7,507 nucleotides of DNA from Bacteroidales bacterium (lineage in GTDB: Bacteria; Bacteroidota; Bacteroidia; Bacteroidales; Bacteroidaceae): NCBI GenBank assembly GCA_004555055.1, contig SFJN01000128.1, positions 1-7,507 of the forward strand. The letters are read 5' to 3'. Positions within the stretch are counted from its first letter, which is position 1; each line of letters begins with the position of its first letter. Below, piece by piece: positions 1 through 6,744 of this stretch. Position numbers and translations under genes: made by a program. The notes under the pieces are model-generated. The model searched no databases, had not been told where the DNA came from, and saw nothing but the letters and a program-made list of their open reading frames with translations.

Positions 1-213
1 CTTGGGGAGTATGCTAAAGACTATCAAACCATTCAGGTTTTGCTGTTTTTTTTTCGCTTATGAGAATCAGATGGCAATGCATCATATTACCACACGGACA
101 ATCGCGGATGTCCACGGACGGCGCGGAGGATTACTATTATATTATGTATGGCGCGGAGGATTACTATATTATGTATATTATGCCACGCGCCTAAGAGGGG
201 GGGGCGGAATGTT
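1..213. other. Non-coding spacer downstream of ftsH
   Basis: No convincing gene is seen here. The stretch lies beyond the ftsH stop codon, is AT-rich in part, and holds a run of nine T (46-54), a run of eight G (197-204) and a two-copy tandem repeat (120-176). A short hairpin is possible at 96-113 (GGACA, 8-nt loop, TGTCC). In many Bacteroidetes a phosphatidate cytidylyltransferase gene (cdsA) follows ftsH. Here the only minus-strand ATG-led frame I could follow past ftsH (from 85) stops after about 23 codons, so cdsA is not directly adjacent. No clear intrinsic terminator for ftsH is visible, although the minus strand carries an A-run, not a U-run, at 46-54. Confidence 0.6.
120..176. repeat. 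Two-copy imperfect tandem repeat
   Basis: Two adjacent copies begin with GGCGCGGAGGATTACTAT. Copy 1 is 30 bp (120-149) and copy 2 is 27 bp (150-176). They differ only by one extra TAT triplet in copy 1, and both end in ATTATGTAT. The pattern fits a recent duplication by replication slippage. It sits about 40 bp past the ftsH stop codon. No function can be assigned. As RNA on the ftsH strand it would place two identical GC/AT blocks in the 3' untranslated region. Confidence 0.85.
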
Positions 214-2193
214 TCAACTGTCCGCAGCCTCGTCGTTCGCACTATCCGCCTCGGTAGTGGTAGCCGGCTGCTCTTTTAGCAGGATTTCGGCCCTTGACTT
301 CCACGGACGCGGTCCGAAGATTTCCTCCACATCCTTGGCAAAAATCACTTCTTTCTCACAGAGAAGGTCGGCCAGGCGCTGATGTTCGGCAGCATGTGCC
401 GAAAGGAGTTGCTTGGCACGCTCATACTGCAGGCTGATTATCTGCTGCACCTCCTCGTCGATGAGTTTCGCCGTATAGTCGCTATAGGGCTTTACAAAGC
501 TCTCCTGGGTATTGTAATAGCAGAGATTGGGGAGCCTCTCGCTCATTCCCATATAGGCAACCATGCCATAGGTCCGTTTCGTCACCTTTTCGAGGTCGTT
601 CATGGCTCCGGAGGAGATGTGTCCGGTAAAGAGCTCTTCGGCAGCGCGTCCGGCGAGTGTGGCGCAGATTTCGTCGAGCATTTGCTCGCGGGTCATGATG
701 CTCCGTTCTTCGGGGAGGTACCATGCAGCGCCGAGAGCCTGTCCGCGGGGGACAATCGTAACCTTGATGAGGGGGTTTGCATATTCCAGGAGCCAACTTA
801 CGGCGGCATGTCCCGCCTCGTGCAGGGCGATGCTGCGTTTTTCGTCCTGCGTCATCACCTTGGTCTTGCGTTCAAGACCTCCAACTATGCGGTCGACGGC
901 ATCGAGGAAGTCCTGCTTGTTCACACTCTCGTGGCTATGACGTGCGGCTATCAAGGCGGCCTCGTTGCAGACGTTGGCAATGTCGGCGCCCGAAAATCCC
1001 GGTGTCTGACGGGCAAGGAGCTCGATGTCGAGGCCTGATTCGAGCTTCAGGGGTTTCAGATGCACACGGAAGATGGCTATACGTTCGGGAAGGTCGGGGA
1101 GGTCGACGTGAATCTGACGGTCGAAGCGCCCGGCACGTAACAGGGCGGTGTCCAGGACGTCCACGCGGTTGGTGGCGGCAAGGATAATCACACCGCTGTT
1201 GGTGCCAAAGCCGTCCATCTCCGTTAGGAGCTGGTTGAGAGTACTTTCGCGTTCGTCGTTGCCACCGAAATTCGCCTTGTTGCCGCGAGCACGCCCGATG
1301 GCATCGATTTCGTCGATGAAGATGATGCTTGGCGCCTTTGCCTTTGCCTTTTCAAAAAGGTCGCGCACACGGCTGGCACCGACGCCGACAAACATCTCTA
1401 CAAAGTCGGAACCTGACATGGAGAAGAAGGGTACACCGGCCTCGCCAGCAACGGCCTTGGCAAGGAGTGTCTTTCCGGTGCCCGGAGGTCCCACGAGGAG
1501 CGCACCCTTAGGAATCTTTCCTCCCAGCTCGGTATATTTTTCCGGATTCTTCAAGAAATCGACAATTTCCTGCACTTCCTGCTTGGCGCCTTCCTGCCCC
1601 GCCACATCCTTGAAGGTCACCTGCGGACCGTTCTCCTTGTCGTATTCCTTGGCTTTGGACTTTCCGACACTGAAGATGCCACCTTTGCCGCCCATTCCGC
1701 CCATGTTGCGCATAAGGAGGAACCAGATGCCGAAGAACAGAAAGATGGGGAGTATGCCGGTGAGGAACTGCCGCCAAAAGGGGTTGTGCTCCTCGTACGT
1801 CACCTTACCCTTGTACTGTGTCAGGGTGATGTAGTCTTCCACCTTGTCGGCAGAGGGGTAGCGGGCGGAAACCGTAGGCCGCTTGCCCACGTCCTCGGCA
1901 CGCTTTTTGAAGACCTCGCGGATTTTCTCAGGCTTGATGGTAATGCGTACCACGCCTTCCGACTTGTCGACGACGAGGTCTTTTGTATAACCTTTTGAAA
2001 TATATTCCTTTAACTCTGAATAACTGACTTCCTTATCAAAACTGCCAGGATGGGTATTCCCCTGGTAGAGCATGATGGCAAGGGCACCGATGATGACAAT
2101 GTATATCCAGTTCAGATTGAACCGTGGCATCTTCGGACCGTTTTTGTCCTTGTTGTCTTTGGGAGAAGGGTGTGGTTGCTGTGAGTTGAACAT
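214..2193 (-). CDS. ftsH: ATP-dependent zinc metalloprotease FtsH
   Basis: This is a membrane-anchored AAA+ protease that degrades misassembled membrane proteins and some cytosolic regulators, acting as a hexamer on the inner face of the cytoplasmic membrane. At 659 aa it is about the usual length and looks intact. In order: a polar N-terminal tail (1-28), a first membrane helix (about 29-43), a periplasmic domain (about 45-138), and a second helix (about 143-161) followed by a Gly/Met-rich linker. The AAA module has Walker A GPPGTGKT (K241), pore loop FVG (268-270), Walker B FIDEID (D294, E295) and a second region of homology with RAGRFDR. The M41 peptidase has the HEAGH zinc site (H458, E459, H462) and probable third ligand D533 in SGAMNDLEK. 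The last 20 residues are acidic and Ala/Thr-rich, probably a disordered tail. The gene lies 60 bp downstream of rsfS on the same strand, so an operon is likely. I see no good TAnnTTTG box in that gap. The ATG at 2193 is chosen because it leaves a normal N-terminal tail before the first helix. Confidence 0.98.
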   Translation of the reverse strand: MFNSQQPHPSPKDNKDKNGPKMPRFNLNWIYIVIIGALAIMLYQGNTHPGSFDKEVSYSELKEYISKGYTKDLVVDKSEGVVRITIKPEKIREVFKKRAEDVGKRPTVSARYPSADKVEDYITLTQYKGKVTYEEHNPFWRQFLTGILPIFLFFGIWFLLMRNMGGMGGKGGIFSVGKSKAKEYDKENGPQVTFKDVAGQEGAKQEVQEIVDFLKNPEKYTELGGKIPKGALLVGPPGTGKTLLAKAVAGEAGVPFFSMSGSDFVEMFVGVGASRVRDLFEKAKAKAPSIIFIDEIDAIGRARGNKANFGGNDERESTLNQLLTEMDGFGTNSGVIILAATNRVDVLDTALLRAGRFDRQIHVDLPDLPERIAIFRVHLKPLKLESGLDIELLARQTPGFSGADIANVCNEAALIAARHSHESVNKQDFLDAVDRIVGGLERKTKVMTQDEKRSIALHEAGHAAVSWLLEYANPLIKVTIVPRGQALGAAWYLPEERSIMTREQMLDEICATLAGRAAEELFTGHISSGAMNDLEKVTKRTYGMVAYMGMSERLPNLCYYNTQESFVKPYSDYTAKLIDEEVQQIISLQYERAKQLLSAHAAEHQRLADLLCEKEVIFAKDVEEIFGPRPWKSRAEILLKEQPATTTEADSANDEAADS

Positions 2194-2253
2194 ATGTTAT
2201 GGTTGTGAAATCGATATAGGCGTAAAAACGTGCTTCCCCGGAGAGAGAGGGGG

Positions 2254-2613
2254 TCAGTCGAGGTCCGGAACCTGGGTGATCTTGGCGTCAGACCACAGGT
2301 TGTCGATGTCGTAATACTCCCGCATGTCGGGAACGAAAACGTGGACCATGACATTCCCGTAATCCATGGCCACCCATACGGAGTTTTGGCGACCGGCAAT
2401 GGCGGTGGGATGCTCCTTGCCTTTTACCCGTGTGGCATTTTCGATGCTGTCGACAATGCTGTCCACCTGAGCAGGATTGTTCCCCGTGCAAATGACAAAG
2501 GCTTCGGCGGGGGCAGACGGGATATCACTCAAATCGGCAATGCTGACACGATGTCCTTTCTTTTCCTGGATGCCTTCGATGATAAGGTCTATGAGTTCTT
2601 GAGTTGTAATCAT
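2254..2613 (-). CDS. rsfS: Ribosome silencing factor RsfS (Iojap/DUF143 family)
   Basis: RsfS binds ribosomal protein uL14 on the large subunit and blocks joining of the subunits, which lowers translation in starvation or stationary phase. The 119-aa protein covers the whole Iojap domain and is slightly longer than the roughly 105 aa of E. coli. Visible family signatures are AEAFVICTGN near the middle, WVAMDYGNVMVHVF in the core strands, and YYDIDNLWSDAK near the C-terminus, which is the most typical stretch of the family. The stop codon is TGA at 2254-2256. It lies just upstream of ftsH on the same strand, an order common in Bacteroidetes. As usual in this phylum, no Shine-Dalgarno motif is obvious before the ATG at 2613. 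The role is taken from the family; the sequence shows no unusual change. Confidence 0.96.
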   Translation of the reverse strand: MITTQELIDLIIEGIQEKKGHRVSIADLSDIPSAPAEAFVICTGNNPAQVDSIVDSIENATRVKGKEHPTAIAGRQNSVWVAMDYGNVMVHVFVPDMREYYDIDNLWSDAKITQVPDLD

Positions 2614-2739
2614 TGATTATAGGGGGTTAAAATTTCAGTGGTATGGCTACTTGCATAAAAATCTATTAGGTCCCAAGCCCACTAATATACTATATGTTTT
2701 TTTGGGGGGGGCGGGAGGAACAAGCAAGATGTATGGTTG

Positions 2740-2776
2740 CAAATTTACGTTGAAATATCCGTTCCATGGGTGCAAA
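2740..2776 (-). promoter_or_regulatory. Possible Bacteroidetes-type promoter for rsfS-ftsH
   Basis: On the minus strand TAAATTTG (2740-2747) matches the Bacteroidetes -7 consensus TAnnTTTG exactly. A TTTG (2773-2776) lies upstream where a -33 box could be, but the 25-bp spacing is longer than usual. Transcription would start near 2735, give an RNA leader of about 120 nt before rsfS, and run through the T7G8 tract. Assigned from motif match only. Confidence 0.3.
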
Positions 2777-2886
2777 GCGCCTCATTTTTGGCATTTGCAG
2801 CACACCTTTTGGCTGATTTGAGAAGTCGTAACGCTGATTTCCTGTAATTTCACGGGCTTTTCGCCCCATTTCTGCCATAAAGTACT

Positions 2887-2894
2887 TAATTTTG
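2887..2894 (+). promoter_or_regulatory. Possible -7 box for the calcium ATPase gene
   Basis: TAATTTTG fits the Bacteroidetes -7 consensus TAnnTTTG on the plus strand. The upstream -33 TTTG is missing at normal spacing; the nearest partial match is TTTC at 2869-2872, which is too close. The leader before the ATG at 3049 would be about 150 nt. An eight-base motif with only six fixed bases can occur by chance, so this is weak. Confidence 0.22.
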
Positions 2895-3048
2895 CTTACC
2901 AGTAAAGGCGGGTGAAACGTTTTGACGGCTACAGGCCTTGCCTGCACATTCTATAACACCCCCCAAAAAGGCAGGTGCAATAAAGGGGCTTTCAGACCTG
3001 TTTCATAGCATCATTCCAAAAAATAGAGGAAACTCCCATTAACCATAC

Positions 3049-5625
3049 ATGACAGCACCATTCTATAAAGGTTTGTCGGACAGCGAAGTGCTGGCGAGCC
3101 GCAAAAAATACGGAGAAAACGTGCTCCTGCCACCCGAAAGGGAATCGGTGTGGCTGAAACTCGGCAGGAAATTCCTGGAACCCTTGGTCATCGTCCTGAT
3201 GACAGCAGGTCTGCTGAGTATAGCCATTGCATGTTACAATTTCTATGCCGACACGGCACATCATGGCATCTACAGTGTCTTTTTCGAGCCTGTAGGAATC
3301 TTTGTCGCCATACTGCTTGCCACAACCATATCCTTCTACTTCGAACAGAAAGCCGAGAAGGAGTTTTCGGTGCTCAACCAGGTGAACGACGATGAGCCGG
3401 TGATGGTGGTACGCAACGGCAACACGTGTGAAATACCTAAGCGTGAGGTGGTGGTAGGCGATATCATTTTGCTTTCGACGGGACAGGAAGTGCCTGCCGA
3501 TGCCCGGCTACTGGAATCCGTCTCGCTGTGTGTAGACGAATCTTCGCTTACGGGGGAGCCCCTCTGCATAAAATGTGCCAACGGCGAAGATGGCCACCAT
3601 GGCGAGACCTATCCTGCGAACCACGTGATGCGCGGGACGAAGGTGATGGAAGGACACGCTGTGGCTGAGGTCTTTGCCGTAGGGCATGACACGGAAAACG
3701 GAAAAGTGTTTGTGGCGGCTCAGATTGACAACGGGGTGCAGACACCGCTGAACGAACAGCTGGAGGCGCTGGCAAAACACATTACCCGGTTTTCGTATTT
3801 CATTGCTATCGTGCTCGTTATAGGGCGCTTGGTATATCTTTTCTTCAGCGTTAAAAATCCAACGTTTTGGGACATTGCACAGTATGCCCTGGAATCGGTG
3901 ATGCTGGCGGTAGCCTTGATTGTCTGTGCGGTCCCCGAAGGCCTTCCTATGGCGGTCAGCCTGTGCCTGGCTTTATCGATGCGCAAGATGCTGAGGACGA
4001 ACAATCTGGTACGCAGACTGCATGCTTGCGAAACAATGGGTGCCACCACCGTCATCTGTACGGACAAGACAGGGACATTGACGCAAAACCGCATGCAGGT
4101 GGCTCATGCCGACTTTATGGTACCCGATGCCGACGGGTTCCCTGCAGCAAAACTCAAGGCTATGGTTTACGAGGGCATCGCGGTCAACAGCACTGCCCAG
4201 CTCGACTTCAGCGGAAATTCGCCACGCCCCCTGGGCAATCCTACTGAAGGAGCCCTTCTTTTGTGGCTTTACAGCGAGGGACAGGACTATCGCAGCCTAC
4301 GCGCCCAGGCCGAAGTGCTCGAAGAGACTCCTTTCTCCACCGAACGGAAGTACATGGACACCACGGTACGCTCTCATGTACTGCCCGGACAAAATGTAAA
4401 GTATATGAAAGGGGCACCGGAAGTGGTGATTGCCATGTGTGGGAAAGCTGATGCTTCTTCCCAAAATATTGAGTCTAAACTGCTCGATTATCAGCGTCAG
4501 GCCATGCGCACTCTGGCTTTTGCCTGTTCGATCGACGGAGGACCTTGGCATCTCCTGGGCGTCGTTGGCATTTCCGACCCCATCCGCCCCGAAGTGCCAC
4601 TTGCAATCGAAGAATGCCGAAAAGCGGGGATAAGGGTTATCATCGTGACCGGCGATACCCATGCCACAGCAGCTGAAATAGGGCGGCAAATTGGTATCAC
4701 AGACGAACGCGACATCATTTCACGTGCCAAGCCCCTCGACAAAAAGAATCTTGTGGAACGTCTGCAGCGCGAAGGCAACGTGGTTGCCGTAACCGGCGAC
4801 GGCACAAACGATGCACCGGCACTGAAGTCTGCACATGTAGGGCTTTCCATGGGCGACGGCACAAGTGTGGCAAAGGAAGCATCGGACATTACCATCCTCG
4901 ACAATTCTTTTGTCTCCATCACACGAGCCGTGATGTGGGGACGTTCACTCTACCGCAACATCCAGCGGTTTGTGCTCTTCCAGATGACCGTCTGCGTAGT
5001 GGCATGCATGGTGGTTCTCGTTGGTGCCTTCACAGGAACGAATTCTCCCCTGACGGTGACGCAGATGCTATGGGTGAACCTTATCATGGACACTTTCGCT
5101 GCCATGGCATTGGCATCCTTGCCGCCGAACCGCAATGTGATGAACGAGCGTCCCCGTCAGAGAGATGCTTTCATCATTTCGCGCGAAATGGGGTGGCAGA
5201 TTATCCTTGTAGGAGTTGCATTCGGGGCTTTTCTCCTCGCATTGCTCGAGATTCTGGAACGCGGCCTGCTCAACGACCTTTTCGGAGTGGCATATGGCCG
5301 AAATGGAGTGCTGACGGAAGAGGGACACAGTTTCTTCTTTACCGTTTTTGTCTTCCTGCAGTTCTGGAATCTGTTTAATGCTGCGGCCTTCCATTCGTCT
5401 GACGGTATCTCCACCCTGTTCCGTACACGCAGCTTCATGCTTATCTCAGGCATCATCGTGCTGGGACAATTCCTCATCGTCACGTTCGGAGGTGCCATGT
5501 TCAATGTCCGGAGCCTGGGAATCTGTGAATGGGCAGGAATCATTTTGGCCACCTCTTCCGTCATGCTGATAGGCGAAATCAAACGGCGGATGATTAAAGG
5601 TGGGGGAGGCTCCCAACCCACCTAA
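3049..5625 (+). CDS. Calcium-transporting P-type ATPase, PMCA-like (P2B type)
   Basis: An integral membrane pump that uses ATP to export cations, most likely Ca2+, from the cytosol. The 858-aa protein is complete. In order: an N-terminal cation-ATPase domain; the actuator domain with TGEP (168-171); helix 4 with PEGLP (296-300, E297 the probable ligand); the phosphorylation site DKTGTLT with D339; the nucleotide domain with KGAPE (454-458); TGD (534-536); and the hinge TGDGTNDAPAL (582-592). A C-terminal membrane domain follows. Helix 6, QMLWVNLIMDTFAAMALA (ligands N677 and D681), reads like eukaryotic plasma-membrane Ca2+ pumps and argues against a heavy-metal (CPC) or proton pump. In helix 5 (FQMTVCVVAC) Cys649 sits where I expect Asn in PMCA and SERCA. 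The acidic helix-5 residue of SERCA is absent, so one Ca2+ site per cycle is likely. There is no long calmodulin-binding tail; the end is a Gly-rich GGGGSQPT. It diverges from rsfS and has no partner gene beside it. Confidence 0.95.
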   Translation: MTAPFYKGLSDSEVLASRKKYGENVLLPPERESVWLKLGRKFLEPLVIVLMTAGLLSIAIACYNFYADTAHHGIYSVFFEPVGIFVAILLATTISFYFEQKAEKEFSVLNQVNDDEPVMVVRNGNTCEIPKREVVVGDIILLSTGQEVPADARLLESVSLCVDESSLTGEPLCIKCANGEDGHHGETYPANHVMRGTKVMEGHAVAEVFAVGHDTENGKVFVAAQIDNGVQTPLNEQLEALAKHITRFSYFIAIVLVIGRLVYLFFSVKNPTFWDIAQYALESVMLAVALIVCAVPEGLPMAVSLCLALSMRKMLRTNNLVRRLHACETMGATTVICTDKTGTLTQNRMQVAHADFMVPDADGFPAAKLKAMVYEGIAVNSTAQLDFSGNSPRPLGNPTEGALLLWLYSEGQDYRSLRAQAEVLEETPFSTERKYMDTTVRSHVLPGQNVKYMKGAPEVVIAMCGKADASSQNIESKLLDYQRQAMRTLAFACSIDGGPWHLLGVVGISDPIRPEVPLAIEECRKAGIRVIIVTGDTHATAAEIGRQIGITDERDIISRAKPLDKKNLVERLQREGNVVAVTGDGTNDAPALKSAHVGLSMGDGTSVAKEASDITILDNSFVSITRAVMWGRSLYRNIQRFVLFQMTVCVVACMVVLVGAFTGTNSPLTVTQMLWVNLIMDTFAAMALASLPPNRNVMNERPRQRDAFIISREMGWQIILVGVAFGAFLLALLEILERGLLNDLFGVAYGRNGVLTEEGHSFFFTVFVFLQFWNLFNAAAFHSSDGISTLFRTRSFMLISGIIVLGQFLIVTFGGAMFNVRSLGICEWAGIILATSSVMLIGEIKRRMIKGGGGSQPT
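5599..5622 (+). other. GC-rich hairpin across the 3' end of the ATPase gene
   Basis: GGTGGG (5599-5604) pairs perfectly with CCCACC (5617-5622), and a small inner pairing GGA/TCC is possible. The stem ends right before the TAA stop codon and is followed by TAAATAAA rather than a T-run. It encodes the Gly-rich C-terminal tail of the pump. It could protect the mRNA 3' end or slow ribosomes, or be chance in GC-rich codons. Confidence 0.4.
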
Positions 5626-5672
5626 ATAAACGCAGTCACCGCATACAGGCTTGGCATTTCACTATGAATGAT

Positions 5673-5704
5673 GGGGCATAGGAGCACCCTGTCCTATATG
5701 CCCC
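5673..5704 (+). terminator. Hairpin between ATPase and glycosyltransferase genes, probable terminator
   Basis: GGGGCAT-AGGA (5673-5683) pairs with TCCT-AT-ATGCCCC (5692-5704): eleven base pairs with a 2-nt bulge and an 8-nt loop (GCACCCTG). It starts 47 bp after the ATPase stop codon. No T-run follows, so it is not a classical intrinsic terminator, though Bacteroidetes terminators need not have a strong one. It may instead stabilise the 3' end or form part of the leader of the next gene. Confidence 0.45.
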
Positions 5705-5767
5705 GTACTGTATAATCCGTCCTGCATTACCCAAATTCAGTCCGCTATTTTCACTTTCTGAAAACAG

Positions 5768-6727
5768 ATGGTTTCAGTAATCATTCCCGTCTTTAACCGC
5801 CAGCATACCTTGGAGCGACTGTTTGCCTCGCTCCGTAAGGTCACCTACCGTCCGGTGGAATTCATTTTCGTGGACAACGGAAGCACCGATGCCAGCAGGA
5901 TGCTTTGCGAAACTTTCTGTAAAGAGTTCTCTGAAAAGCCCTCCTCCAACGGAGCGTTGCATGCCGTCACACTGCATTGTCCTACACCCGGAGCATGTGC
6001 AGCACGCAATGCCGGACTGGACTTTGCCCACGGCACATATTGCTGCTTCTTTGACAGCGACGATGAGTTTTCGCCCGATTTTCTTTCCTCCATGCGGACA
6101 AGCATCGGTGATGCGGATGTTTGTCTAACACGTACTCGCACGGTGACGGAGGAGGGTGGGGAACATGTCCGAAACGGATGGCCAAACCCTAAGGTATACG
6201 AACACCTGCTGGCACAGAATGTCAGCACACAATCTTTTATCGCCCGTACGGACTATGTGCGGGCCATTGGGGGATGGGCTGACTTGCCAATATGGCAGGA
6301 CTACGAATTCGGACTCCGACTGTTGTCCGGACAATACCGTCTGTTAAGACAGGGATGCACATTGGATGCCCGAACGCCGCGCCTGGCATGGAATCCAGGG
6401 ATATGGCACCGCATTCACCTGCATGCTGACAGCATCACAGGAGGAAGTTTCTGGGAACGTGCAGAACGCATCGGATATGCGTTCCGATTTGTACGTCACG
6501 AAACGTTGTCGCTCTACGACAAGCGTGCCACAACGGCACTGAACTATAGGGTGGCCATTGTGCGTGGCCACATGCGAGCAGAAGGACATCATGAGGAGGC
6601 AAGACTGCTCTCGTTGGGCGTAAGGCAGACGATTTGCCGTCTGCTGGAAATATATGTAGCCTGTCGCGGACGGGGGGCATGGCGTATGGCACTGACATTT
6701 ATGAGATGCAGACTGTTCCAAGACTGA
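5768..6727 (+). CDS. Family 2 glycosyltransferase (GT-A fold)
   Basis: The protein probably transfers a sugar from a nucleotide-sugar donor to a cell-surface glycan or glycolipid; donor and acceptor cannot be read from the sequence. At 319 aa it has the usual GT2 layout. The first strand is VSVIIPVFNR with the helix HTLERLFASL. VDNGSTD (35-41, with D36) binds the nucleotide. GACAARNAGLDFA precedes the metal-binding DSDD (96-99). Further on, IWQDYEFGLRLL (W176, D178, E180) matches the region that supplies the catalytic base in this family. The basic C-terminal third, from about residue 215, has no named domain. No signal peptide or membrane helix is visible, so it probably acts in the cytosol or at the inner face of the membrane. 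It is not next to other surface-glycan genes. It stands 142 bp after the ATPase, behind a hairpin, so it is likely its own transcript. The ATG at 5768 is chosen because it opens directly onto the first GT2 strand. Confidence 0.92.
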   Translation: MVSVIIPVFNRQHTLERLFASLRKVTYRPVEFIFVDNGSTDASRMLCETFCKEFSEKPSSNGALHAVTLHCPTPGACAARNAGLDFAHGTYCCFFDSDDEFSPDFLSSMRTSIGDADVCLTRTRTVTEEGGEHVRNGWPNPKVYEHLLAQNVSTQSFIARTDYVRAIGGWADLPIWQDYEFGLRLLSGQYRLLRQGCTLDARTPRLAWNPGIWHRIHLHADSITGGSFWERAERIGYAFRFVRHETLSLYDKRATTALNYRVAIVRGHMRAEGHHEEARLLSLGVRQTICRLLEIYVACRGRGAWRMALTFMRCRLFQD

Positions 6728-6744
6728 ACAAATGCTTACCCTTA

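Larger units (their letters stand above)
2697..2969. repeat. Segment bounded by T5G6/C6A5 inverted repeats, possible non-autonomous element
   Basis: The left end reads TTTTTTTGGGGGGGG (2697-2711) and the right end CCCCCCAAAAA (2959-2969). These give an 11-bp perfect inverted repeat (2699-2709 against 2959-2969) around about 250 bp. The inside carries an 85-codon minus-strand frame (2690-2947) with a basic, protein-like translation. It includes the stretch YFMAEMGRKAREITGN and has no recognised domain. No target-site duplication is seen outside the ends. The reading as a dispersed miniature element is inference. The ends are low in complexity and could pair by chance. If it is not mobile, the frame may be a small hypothetical gene upstream of rsfS, but I do not call it as one. 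Confidence 0.35.
2614..3048. other. Divergent spacer between rsfS and the calcium ATPase gene
   Basis: This 435-bp stretch separates two genes that diverge, so it should hold both their promoters. It contains a T7G8 tract (2697-2711), a C6A5 tract (2959-2969), a short hairpin GGGC-TTTTC-GCCC (2854-2866), and a perfect small hairpin CAGGC-CTT-GCCTG (2932-2944). There is one box matching the Bacteroidetes -7 element on each strand. An 85-codon open frame on the minus strand (2690-2947) lies almost wholly inside the segment bounded by the two homopolymer tracts. No RNA gene or riboswitch was recognised. Confidence 0.6.

Noticed and set aside
2..382. 126-codon plus-strand open frame at the left edge
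   Set aside because: Reads through the tandem repeat and into antisense ftsH; the translation has repeated YYV/RGG blocks from the DNA repeat and is not protein-like.
382..1038. 218-codon plus-strand open frame
   Set aside because: Lies antisense within ftsH, whose minus-strand product carries every FtsH motif; a shadow frame.
1148..1834. 228-codon plus-strand open frame
   Set aside because: Antisense to the AAA domain of ftsH; low-complexity Ser/Pro/Arg translation without domain signs.
2851..2867. Intrinsic terminator at GGGC-TTTTC-GCCC
   Set aside because: The stem is only four base pairs, no T-run follows on either strand, and no gene ends nearby.
2690..2947. 85-codon minus-strand frame as a true small gene
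   Set aside because: The translation looks protein-like, but there is no known domain and it coincides with the putative repeat segment, running into its T/G tract; kept as a finding, not called as a gene.
5157..5621. 154-codon minus-strand open frame opposite the ATPase 3' end
   Set aside because: Opposite a well-supported gene, with no recognisable domain; a shadow of the membrane-helix codons.
6361..6744. Alternative small genes on the minus strand opposite the glycosyltransferase end
   Set aside because: Frames such as 6344-6721 are Cys/Ser-rich antisense translations lacking any family pattern.
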